From: Branchiostoma floridae
Taxonomy: Eukaryota > Chordata > Leptocardii > Amphioxiformes > Branchiostomatidae
Direction of reading: 5' to 3'
Length of the DNA stretch: 64,000 bases
Assembly (NCBI RefSeq): GCF_000003815.2
Contig: NC_049980.1
Coordinates: 13,208,020-13,272,019, forward strand
The position numbers and the translations under genes were made by a program. Positions within the stretch are counted from its first letter, which is position 1. Each line of letters opens with the position of its first letter. The notes below the pieces were generated by a model. The model did no database searches and was not told the origin of the DNA. It saw only the letters and a list, made by a program, of their open reading frames with translations. Positions 30,184 to 40,749 of this stretch are shown piece by piece.

Positions 30184-32160
30184 GATCTAGCCTTCCGGTT
30201 TGGGTGGAGCGCTTCTATGATTAGACGTCGCATTGACGCAAAAATGACGTGTCTACTCAAATGAATTGAAAATATTGGAAAAACACAAAGGCCTTCTGGG
30301 AAAGAACCGGGACGGGCCAGTGAAGGCCCATTGCGTAATTCTGTTTAAATTGTCCTTCAATGCAGTACACAACTTTGCTGAAAATAGCCACATCTAATAT
30401 GCATGACAACACAGGATTGTACACGTTTATGAAGGATAAACCCCCAAGTTATAGATAGTTAGTAATAGGAACCAGGTAACCCATCAACAGGGGGACAGTA
30501 ACAGTTCCTTGCATAGGAAAAATGTTAACATGATTTAATTTTCAACACCAGTTCTCTTCTTCACAAACAACGAAGAGAACTAATTTTTCCAACTTTTTCA
30601 CAGACAAGTGCACACGCCGTTAGGGTAGTGAGCTCAACGTCACGAATGATATTTACACACAACGATTAAGAGTCAGTGACTTTGAGATACTCAACCGGTT
30701 TTTCCAGTTTCATCTACCGTACTAGTATTGGCTCGTGCCAGCTCAGTCCAGTGACACTGAATAAGGCCTACGTCGTATTACCAAACCGGGGCTGACCAGG
30801 CAGCTTTCGAAAAAAAAAGTATGATGTAAAAGACACCAAACTACACAAGACGTAAAGAGAATAGTCGTGGGCATTATTTGTGCATATTTTACGTATACAT
30901 TTCTACTTTTCGTTTCCACAAACAGCCCGACCGGGCCCTGGTTTGGAAATCTGTGATGTTATCTTAACAGTGATGGGTGACAACAGACCCTGTGTCATAT
31001 CGAGAGATCCCCTTTTCATGACAGACTAAGTGTACAATATGGAAGTTAAAATTATAGGGTGTTTGCATTGTTTATCCGTCTGGCATTAATTTCATTGCAA
31101 CCCGCGGCAACTTTTGATGACTTCACTCAACAGTGGTAACGTCGTCCGGTTTTTGTAGCAGCATACTGGTGTTACAGTGAGATACTGGTGTTAGAAATGA
31201 CGTCATAACACATGATACACATCTGGAGTACGTGCAATGTGTGATAATCAATCACCTTTTTAGTGGCATTGGGAACATGTCGTCGTAACCAGATCTACTA
31301 TTAATAAACGTGATGTCCTTCTGCCTTGTGACACGCCCATGGTCATCACGTATTCAACGTGATCAATATGTTCAGTTCTGTGACAAATCGTCTCATGACA
31401 TCTTTACACATATACTACTTTTACTCTATTATAGTATCAATATAGATATCTTGCAATGATATATATATATATATATGTAGTCTTAGTTTGTAATGTGAGC
31501 TATCATTACAGAGTGTCACTAATTTGTAAATGATGGCATTAACATTCACTGGTTCAATTTTTTACCTAGTGGATTCTTCTTCAAACAACATAAATGTACT
31601 GGAATAGTTATTGTATACACCTCTTATTTTTTGTACGGATGCAGTTTAATTTATTGTGCATGCTTATCAGATGATGAGGAACGCCGTGGTCTGTTGAAAT
31701 GAAGCCTTAGTTCAATATATGAAATCTTTTTGACTAATGAACGTCAGCTGTTGATTATGCCAAATACCGTCACGTACAGACGTGCGCTCCTGATGGTTTG
31801 TGACAGCATACCGCGTGCATTTTTGTTTGCTGACGCAGAATCGTAGACGTCACAAGAATGTTTACATTATAAGGTGAAAAGCGCTTAACTCCAATCAGAA
31901 CGTTAAGAACATTTATGGTTAATACCCCACACATTGTACATAAAATGTCACCAAAAGCATATTGTGATGTAATGCCCACAGGTCAAAACATTGCTAATAT
32001 GTAGTTCGGAAATTGCAGATGGTAAACATTCTTGCCCAACGTCAATGCACCAACACGCCCTGTTTTTCACATACTTGTGAACTACTTGACGTCATTAAAC
32101 GTGACACACATCAAGTACCATCCTGTAACCTGAGATGAGACCGCCACACCCCAATAATCC
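30184..32160. other. Divergent spacer between miniprotein genes 2 (-) and 3 (+)
   Basis: No coding region was recognised. An (AT)n tract lies at about 31459-31476. The two promoters face outward from this segment. Confidence 0.5.
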
Positions 32161-32166
32161 TATAAA
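32161..32166 (+). promoter_or_regulatory. TATA box of miniprotein gene 3
   Basis: TATAAATATGG, 92 bases before the ATG at 32253. The distance is like those of paralogues 1 and 2. Confidence 0.6.
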
Positions 32167-32252
32167 TATGGCAAAATCAGGCAATTTTCTCAATAGAGAG
32201 CAACGAGCACAAACTTTTAACTGAAGCTGACATTCGAAGAGCGAAGCCAATC

Positions 32253-32972
32253 ATGGTTCTTTACGGTGAGTTGCACTGCATGAATACTTATACAATATTT
32301 TTGTCGTTAGCAATCAATCAATAAGATCCCTTATTTAGGTAATCTGTGGACCTAAAGGGCAACATTGATGGTTTAGCACAGCAGCATATATTTATAGAAT
32401 TTGTAGTACAATATCATGTCTAAAATGTCATTTCTTTTTTGCTCCGACTTCTTTTACATGTGACTACATGTCTTTTTCATAAATCTTATTCTACTTAACT
32501 CTGTAGTGAATGACTTGTCTAAGATGGATCTTCGTGACAACAAACGTCGTCTGAAGAATGTGATGGGGGAGCTGGAGACCCGGAATGGCCGCCTGACCGA
32601 AATGATGGTCAGGGTGGAAACTCTCAACGCCATGAAGACAGCAGCTGAACAGGTACGGTGAGGATAGCCAATGATTTGACAGACCGGTCGATTAATTTTA
32701 TATGTAACGTTAAATCTTAAATGTAAGTTTTCTACCGTCGCAAAAACCCATTTAGGTCGCTCTGCGATTGCCATCGATAGGAAAAATTGGCTTATATTAC
32801 TATCTGAATACCACGATGTGTTTTGTTGTCAAACATGGAATCAAGGTAGATCTGCTCCAACCTCTTGCTATCTATTCAATAGATACATATCGTACATCCT
32901 CAGACTACATATTGAGTTTAACTTTTAACGCTCTTTATCTATCAGCGGAGAAGGAGGGTGAGGTTGCACTAA
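32253..32972 (+). CDS. R-SNARE-like miniprotein, paralogue 3
   Basis: Exons 32253-32265, 32507-32652 and 32946-32972 (phases 1 and 0, as in the other paralogues) give 61 residues. Exon 2 carries ETRNGRLTEMMVRVETL, which lines up with the REERL and DRVETL core of paralogues 1 and 2. Lysine stands where the R-SNARE zero-layer arginine would be. The tail is RRRRVRLH. An alternative acceptor 5 bases downstream (CGGAG|AAG) would replace this tail with 53 acidic residues ending at 33106. A polyadenylation signal AATAAA is at 33424. It is the most diverged full-length member of the cluster. Confidence 0.6.
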
Positions 32973-33423
32973 CAGCAACTGCCGGTAGAGAGGTACTTGA
33001 AGAATGGAGTAAGCAGATTTCAGAAGAGGAAAGAAGTTTCCCTTGGACCTCAAGTGATGAATCAAGTGAACTGAAACTGCAACATTTAAGCTATAACATA
33101 GACTGATTCCAAGGGACGTGATGTAAAGAAGAAAATGTCATCTCATTACTTCGATGTATTTCAGTTTTTCACCGAATCGGATGTTGGATGTCGTATCACG
33201 TTTTCGTGTATGCCATGACAGAATGTGAATAATTGTAATATCAAAGATCTAATTACTATAATCACAATTGGCAGGGAAAATGTTGTTTAGAATCGAAGTA
33301 TACTGGTAATATATGATGTATAGAGATGTTGGTTTACTGCTGTACAATAGATATGGCGAATATGATTGTGATCTAATTGATATATTGTAAATGACTGGGT
33401 TGTGAAAAGTTTGATGAAAAGAA

Positions 33424-33429
33424 AATAAA
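33424..33429 (+). promoter_or_regulatory. Possible polyadenylation signal of miniprotein gene 3
   Basis: AATAAA, about 450 bases after the short-form stop and 318 after the long-form stop. Confidence 0.4.
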
Positions 33430-34919
33430 CCATTGACGCATCAAGATGCAATATCTGTGGTCTCGAGTCTCTGGCTTGCAATATAATTAATACATGGTAA
33501 GCTCCAAAAAGGAATTTGGCAATGGCAGATTGTGTAAAAAAATATTGAACTTAAACGCTCGCTGCCTTTAAAAATGATTTGTGCCTTGCTTGTATTTACA
33601 TTACAACGTTGATATTATTCTCTAGACCAAATTTTTAATATAATGTAACAGCAGCTACATGCGTGGTGACACAGAGCCAACTTAACAAGTTTTATGTGCG
33701 ATATTACCATTGGAGGGGTTATGCACTTGTCGATGTCTGGCACTACACATGCATATGCGGCTAACAACAAGAAGCTGACAACAAGGCATGACCCTTCCGT
33801 TGGATATATCATACGTCAAGCTTGTCTTGTTACCTTTGTGGCACAAGACACGTATTTACTTTAGTGCTATTGTAGTTTTGACATCAATGCTGTGTTTACG
33901 CAGATACAAGCAACCACCGGAATTAAGCACAAACCTTTCAGAAAAATAAATTGTTTATGGTCAATGTTTTAGTAGTTAAGACTTAAAGCCTGAACCGAAC
34001 GCACAACCATGACAAGCCTGACAAACGCGTTAAGGACGTTGGCGTGGTGTCGGTTACATATATTTCAGTCTGGTATTTTCGGTATTGCGGTTGTCTATGA
34101 CAGAGGGGTATGTAACGTATGTAAAGCTAGATACTTGTTTTCGCCCACACAGTCATAGTCATGTGATATGTTTGTAGATGCAAAATAGATTGGCATTGAT
34201 GATATCATTTAAAACTTTTTATTAAATACCCTAGTTTATTGTCACAGTAGGGTTGTTTGTAGTTCTTGTCCAAATTCTTCGCTCCACGGATGCTTTATTT
34301 GAGGTCAATGAGCCGTGTTCATTGTCAGTCAGTTGAGTTATGTTACACATGATTTACTGCTGTAACAGAGTAAGACAGTTTTATGACCACATTAGTAAAA
34401 TATACGTCACACAAGATATCTTTGGAACACTTAGGCTCCTCTTCACCGTGTGGTAGTTATAAAAATACTGCCCTTTAATGATATGATACTGTAGATTTTG
34501 AAATGTTTGCAGTGACATCAGCATCACGATGACATCTCCACAGCGAATTCATGACGCCGCAAATATGCCTTTCTATTGTATTGTTAATGCGCTACAAAAA
34601 TATTTCAATCTCAGACGTATAACAGGAACCAGATTTCGTTATCTACCGCAAAATTTAGTCCCAATGAAATGAAAGGCTATGGGGGTAGGGAGGGAGAGAT
34701 CATTGTACATTTGTGCAACCACCAGGACCAGATGATGATGATGAAAATAAATGATATTACAGTAACACGCAACATGTATACCGGGGTACATGATCGAGTA
34801 CTGAGCGCATGCGTGAGCTGCAGCGTGACGTCAGTTCCAATGTCATATTGAAGAAGATAAATTTAGAGGATATGTAGTTAAAAGAGGTGCGCATGTTGTG
34901 GGAGGCATACAACATTTTA

Positions 34920-35190
34920 NNNNNNNNNNNNNNNNNNNNNNNNNNNNNNNNNNNNNNNNNNNNNNNNNNNNNNNNNNNNNNNNNNNNNNNNNNNNNNNNN
35001 NNNNNNNNNNNNNNNNNNNNNNNNNNNNNNNNNNNNNNNNNNNNNNNNNNNNNNNNNNNNNNNNNNNNNNNNNNNNNNNNNNNNNNNNNNNNNNNNNNNN
35101 NNNNNNNNNNNNNNNNNNNNNNNNNNNNNNNNNNNNNNNNNNNNNNNNNNNNNNNNNNNNNNNNNNNNNNNNNNNNNNNNNNNNNNNNNN
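34920..35190. other. Assembly gap (271 N)
   Basis: A run of N that likely hides the first exon of miniprotein gene 4. Confidence 1.
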
Positions 35191-35376
35191 TGTGGTCTGC
35201 TTGGACATTTGACGTTTGAATATCTTCTTATAGGAAATCAAAAACGCAGTGCCACTGACTAAAGGCAACGAAAGCATCACCTACATGTAGGCCAATGTTG
35301 TATGACGTGTTGATTTCATTATGTTCATTATGCCGTGATTGGTTGAAAGTGATCAAGAGTTGATGTGTGTCCTCAG

Positions 35377-36843
35377 GCGTTGACGTAGCCCGCCAGATCC
35401 TGAGGAATGACAGGACCATCCTGCGTTCCGCCAGAAAGGAGACCATTGAACGAGAGGAGCGCCTGGCAGCTATGATGGACAGATGTGAAACGCTACACGT
35501 CAGGAGTGAGCTGATAGACCAAGGGGTTGGTATTAGCGTGTGATCTTAGCGGCTAGTTGAAAAAACATGTTAAAGTTTTATTTTTACAGACGATAGTACC
35601 GCAAAACAAAACCTTCAATAAGTGAAAAGCAGCTTCTGAAATCAATCCCGAAACTATCTTTTGATACATCGTTGCACGGCTGCAACGTGTTGAACTTCAA
35701 CTATAGATTCATAACTATAACATTTGACGCCAATCCGTTTCGATGCATAATAATTTTATCTTTCATAACCATGTTTATGGTTACCCGTTGTGCAGAGTGT
35801 ACCGACATGCCGATTTGAGCGAAAGTGTAAATGATCACCAGGCGGTTATTTTTTAGACATCACTCTTGAAGTCATGGTCAAATAAGATCTGATATGGGTA
35901 CATTGTATTTACAACCTAGGGACAAGGACATTAGAGTCAAGTGGTGTGGAGCAAAATCTCACGTAGCCGTTCAGAAAAAGAATTAGCTAAATCCCCTGTC
36001 TGTTGATTAAGGTGACTTCCATGAAACACGATCCGTCTACATTTCAAACACGCGTGCAACCCTTCATGTCATTCTGACCTTTCAATCTCTACCTGATGCG
36101 TCATGTTAACTTGATCCTGACATTGAGACAATAACGCGGGTGTATTGGGCTGCCAGACACATATATAACGATACGGGGCTATATTAGGGGTTTGGGGCAT
36201 GCAATAGGACATATGTTCAATAGATTTATTTTATGGGCGCAATAAGATTGAAGAAAACTTCTAATCCGATAATGAGTGAGGGAGAGAACGTTCTTATTGC
36301 CCGACAACTGGAACAGTTACAATGTGCGATGTATGGGAAATGTACACACAGGGCAGTTATGGCTATTATGGCTAATGTCCATACAACAATTAATGAACTA
36401 CGCATACTAAAACTTTACACATGTATTAGCATTTTTTATAACATTGTGCTGCGTCAAGAATGTCTTGTTGTTTTTGTTGTTTTGCAGAGAGCTGTCTATG
36501 AATCAGTCTACATAGGTGGATGTTTAAACATGGCATGATAATATTATATTCACTGTATGTGGTGATATCGTATATGCAATAGATTGAAAAATGTCTATAA
36601 GTCTTTGTCATTGTCTATTCATCAAAGACAATCATTATAATTGACTCATACTGCCTATAAGACATATTAAGTATATGCTTTCACTGGAAAGGGCTGCTAT
36701 TGAATTTATGTTCAATTAAACCGTTGTTTTACTGATTGAAAAGACCGAATAGATTTATCTTAATAACTGAAATGTTGTTTGTTTATTATTTGCAGCAAAC
36801 GTACCGTCGTCGCCAAATGAAAAAGAGACCGAAGAAGACCTGA
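35377..36843 (+). CDS. R-SNARE-like miniprotein, paralogue 4 (5' exon missing)
   Basis: Exons 35377-35525 and 36796-36843 encode 64 complete codons plus a split first one. Exon 2 starts VDVARQIL, like VNVARQLL of paralogues 1 and 2, and continues ILRSARKETIEREERL and MDRCETL. This keeps the zero-layer-type arginine and the ERxxxL and DRxxxL pattern of VAMPs. The tail QTYRRRQMKKRPKKT is strongly basic. A second donor 4 bases downstream (GTATTA) would switch exon 3 into a 38-residue acidic frame ending at 36909. The first exon is probably in the gap 34920-35190. The intron also has a 101-codon open frame at 36233-36538 of unknown meaning. Confidence 0.6.
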
Positions 36844-38277
36844 AAAGTGGAGGAAATAGCACACTAGAATCGCTAGATATATGTAGGACTTCATCGTGCA
36901 TAAATATCTAAACTTTGTGAAACTCAACAATATGAATTTGATGATGATGTATAAAATGGATACAGTATATAACGTTAAGTGTCAACAATAGATTGAGAAA
37001 TACTAGCACTAGTCGTCTTGTCGAGGTTTAGCATCATTCTCCTATGTACAGCTTGAATCACTAGTATCATTATTGGCTTTTGTCATGGGAAAGTTCTGCT
37101 TAAGAAAGAAAGAATCTTATAACGTTACCCCTTTTCACTGGAGGCTGTGACATCTGAGCATACACTCAGCGTCCAAAGATTTGTCTCATCACTCAAGAAA
37201 TTTCACAGATATTGTAAAGATCTTATTGTGTTTGTGTTTTTTGGGGCTCATGCTATCCCTTATTTTTAGTGTATTTGGACCACACCCATAAACTATGTGT
37301 GGACAAGTTTCTTCTGTTCTTGCAAATGGCGACTGCCATCGATTTACAAACTAGAAAGGTCGACATTTTCCCACGTGATTACGTGCAAATACTACACTCC
37401 GCCATAGCCCCAACACAAAAACATCGGACCTGAAGATGTCTTATGTAATACTATGTATTCTGTCTCTTTCTGTAATCTCTAAACTGTATTTTCCTGTATA
37501 TTTTGCATTAATGGTACCTATTTTAGATCGTGACATATGTACCCTCTTCGAAACAACAATGATAGCGTCTACCGTATCGCGTGACAATTTCAGCCAATCA
37601 GCTCCAGCTTTGAAAATTTGGTTGCGAAGCACCCACTTCTGTAGTTGCTGATTGGCCCAAAGTCTAATTGATTTACACTTAGCCTTTCCGCTGGCCACCT
37701 GGACGAGCCAGGTGCATGACTCAGGGACCTGTACCATATATGATGAAACGCTTCAGACCAACTTGTTCAATACATATGCACGTTGAACTACTAAAAGGTC
37801 ATTGCCATCCTCCCTGTGCTACATTTCATTTGATATCACGCGGCATTCATTATACGTTTTGGAAATAACGGGCTCTTCTAGCTTGTCGCATTATTTACTA
37901 AGCGTACGTAAGACACTGGCGTAGTACAATTCTTGGCCGTTGCTAAATGGTGGAGTCTGACGGGCCGAATTTTTCCATTGGTAAATTCACACAAGAATCT
38001 GATGTCTTCCTTCCGTAGCCAAGTCATCACCTATCAATTTGGTTTTATATAGAAAATACATCTATCTAAAATCGGTTCATAATTCATAATGAAATTTTCA
38101 AAATGCATAACGTTATTTACTTGATACAGTTTGTACCTATTTGCTTTCCGGACACCGGTGCCGTGACGTATGACTATGCATTTGCGTATAAGTATAACGT
38201 TGTCAGTGTTGCATGTAAGCAAACTCCACAGTACGTGTTTCCTGTTGTGACTTATCTGGAAAGTTCACAGAGACAAG
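36844..38277. other. Intergenic region before the second prokineticin-like gene
   Basis: No recognisable coding region. Open frames at 37436 (+) and 37441 (-) are opposite-strand shadows without a domain. Confidence 0.5.
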
Positions 38278-39776
38278 ATGGCACTCTCGCTGCTAGTGGT
38301 ACTACTCTGTACGCTGTTAAGCGTTACAAAGGTTTGTTAAAGTTTGGGGTTAGGAGGTTAGAACCCTCATATTGCCATTTTGACTCAGTTGATCTCAAAT
38401 CAATAATCAATTGCGCGAATGATTTAATGAAATTTCTAAAATAGTTTTTGTAGAATACAATCTCATTTTCAACTTAAGAGGCAAAATATGGTTGTATACT
38501 TAACTAAGAAAACATCATATTGAAGTGACATGCCAAATTAATAAGATCATTTCAGGAAATTTTGTGAGATAGTTCATGAAACGACTTGCGTTTCACAAGG
38601 CCAAACTATGTATGCTATTTGGGATATGTGATATTCCAGCTTCAATATCCGTAAGTAAAGCGTGATAGGGAAATTCCAGACTTTACTTTGTAGAATCTAT
38701 AAGTTCTGATTTGGGCAACAGGGTCAGACTATCACGGAAGAGAAGAGTTGCAGCTCCAACCGTGAGTGCGACAGTACACAGTGCTGCCGTGTGAATGGCT
38801 ATCCACTGACAGGACTCTACCCCATCATGGAGGGTGCTACCACTTCGCTGGGCACCTGTGGACCTAAACCCCAGGTAACTCACATATGCTGTATTCAAAT
38901 GGTTATTTAGGTTTCTGCTGCCTACTTGCTAGTATCTTAGATAGCTCATGCTAGTTTATGGAATGGTTTACATATCCCTTTAACACACAAGCGCACATTT
39001 CAAGTTTTATATGACATAATGATTTTCCATCTACCGTTGTGCCCAAAATCCATGTTTTGGGTGGAGCCATTTCTTAACTGTTCGCAACAGGTGCAGCGGC
39101 TCTCAGGGGGATCGTTCGGAAATAGAGGGGTATTTGTAGAAGGCAGGGAAAGGTTCAAAATTCTTGATTCTTATAGGTTTGCTGTTAAAATACTGAATAA
39201 TGATTTCCTATTATTACGATTATGTAATATCATGTGCTACAAAAATCGGAGGTCAATTCTTCATCAAGTGATTACTTTATTGAGATGTTTTAACGTTTTG
39301 CGACGGTGTCTGTTTTTTTGTTATTGTTCATGAAGATGTCTGTACTCGCGCTCTTGTGTACGTTCGTAGCTATTTTGACATACGCATGTTACTGTCAGCA
39401 GAGGGTAGGAAGTGAGTGTGAAGATAGTATCATCGCAAAGGTCAGAGTTCCAAGGGTGACAGGAAGTAGAGTTCAGAAGGTTTATAAGTCGGTTATCGGA
39501 CAAGACAGACATTCAGGGTCATGTAGTAAAATTAAGCAAGACACACAAGAAACTACGGATTGTTCCATAGGAGATCTTAAAACCCTTGCTCTGTTATGTT
39601 TTCAGGACGGAGAGGTGTGCAGCCTTATGTACGTGTCCGACAACTGTGCCTGTGCCGACGGGCTGAGGTGCTGGGGAGGAATAACGGGGATCCAGCCCAT
39701 CTCCGGTACATGCCGTACTCCGGAGTACATCCAACAGCAGTACGACAATAACCCCTTCTGGTTCCTCATTCCGTAA
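38278..39776 (+). CDS. Secreted ten-cysteine protein of prokineticin/colipase type
   Basis: Exons 38278-38331, 38722-38874 and 39606-39776, all phase 0, give 125 residues. Residues 1-18 are a signal peptide (LLVVLLCTLLSV). Spacing is C-x5-C-x4-CC, then single C, C-x9-C, CAC, C and C. The start C-x5-C-x4-CC matches vertebrate prokineticins exactly. The N-terminus GQTITEEKSC is not AVIT-like, so receptor activation as a prokineticin is doubtful. After the last cysteine there is an unusual tail ending PFWFLIP. An AATAAA signal lies 71 bases after the stop. A separate signal-peptide open frame runs through the second intron into exon 3. Colipase or Dickkopf-C relatives are alternatives. Confidence 0.75.
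39330..39404 (+). CDS. Possible alternative signal-peptide exon
   Basis: ATG at 39330 opens MKMSVLALLCTFVAIL, a good signal peptide. A GTAGGA donor at 39405 is in phase 0, so it could splice to 39606. The frame also stays open without splicing all the way into that exon (39306-39776). It could be an alternative first exon or the remnant of a tandem duplicate. Confidence 0.35.
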
Positions 39777-39846
39777 AGGGTACAGATGTTGAAGTAGTGC
39801 AAAAGAAGTTGTTAAATCATATACTAAATGTGTAAACATTGAATGA

Positions 39847-39852
39847 AATAAA
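39847..39852 (+). promoter_or_regulatory. Polyadenylation signal of the gene at 38278-39776
   Basis: AATAAA, 71 bases after the stop codon. Confidence 0.7.
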
Positions 39853-40291
39853 TGAGACAAGTCACTACTGATTGACGGTGTTTTCATCTCTGCATGTTTA
39901 TTCATCTTATACACTACAACATGCAACAAGTCACAACACGGCTTTTCAACATTGTATATTGTATCATATATCACTATATGTTTGTCAACATATTTTGTAC
40001 CCGCAGGCTACATGATCTAGAAAAAGAGCTCGTAGACTTCTAGAAGAATTATGCTGACAAATAAGCGGAAAAACAGACAGGTACACAGACACACAAGATA
40101 CACAATACAAAAGTGAACGGTCCGTCGTTTCAGTTGTAGCATCCGCTATCTTTCGTATCTGTATCTGTATCTATATAGCCGGTATAACCGCCGTTCGGCG
40201 TAACACACCAGCATCGTCAGTAGTAACTGGAGATAACCAAAACTATGAGTCGTCCACTATTTCCATAACAGTAAGACAGGCATATCTTAAG

Positions 40292-40297
40292 TTTATT
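40292..40297 (-). promoter_or_regulatory. Possible polyadenylation signal of the mosaic channel gene
   Basis: AATAAA on the minus strand, about 450 bases past the stop at 40750 and beyond the LINE fragment. Confidence 0.35.
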
Positions 40298-40373
40298 GAT
40301 ACAACAAAAGTACAGTGACTTTCCTAAGGTCTGCCACAACTATAAATGTGAACAAACAAGTGTATACAATGAA

Positions 40374-40721
40374 TTACCTATGTGTACGAATAAGTATCAA
40401 TGAATCAATATGTTGAGTATCATTTACACTATTGGTTCTAAAGTCTAAACATTCTTTAATATATTTACCTATTTGTACACTATAAGGGTTATTACCTTCT
40501 AGGATGTAGTTGAATTGGTCTAGCGAAAAGAATATATCAAATTCTTTCGAGCAGGCGGAAAGAAATATGAACAGCTTTGAGCGTTTATCATCATATCGTG
40601 AACATTTCATGATAAAGTTACTCTCATCCTCAATCTCATTAGGGCAGAATGAACAAAAACACTGGTCATGGGGAATCTTATGATATCTTCCGACTTTTAC
40701 GTTTAGTTTGTAACTGCACAT
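40374..40721 (-). mobile_element. LINE 3' fragment (C-terminal zinc-binding region of a non-LTR retrotransposon)
   Basis: A 115-codon frame with CFCSFCPNEIEDESNFIMKC then YDDKRSKLF. This is the CxxC, EDE, C-x-Y, R pattern found after the reverse transcriptase in many LINE ORF2 proteins. Only this end is present; no reverse transcriptase core was seen. It lies on the same strand as the channel gene and starts 28 bases past its stop, so it is probably part of the 3'UTR. Confidence 0.65.
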
Positions 40722-40749
40722 TTTTTACGATAACAACATATCTAACTCT

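Larger units (their letters stand above)
32973..35376. other. Spacer between miniprotein genes 3 and 4, with a 271 N gap
   Basis: It contains the 3'UTR of gene 3 and the gap 34920-35190. The first exon and promoter of gene 4 are not seen and probably lie in or next to that gap. No other gene was recognised. Confidence 0.5.
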
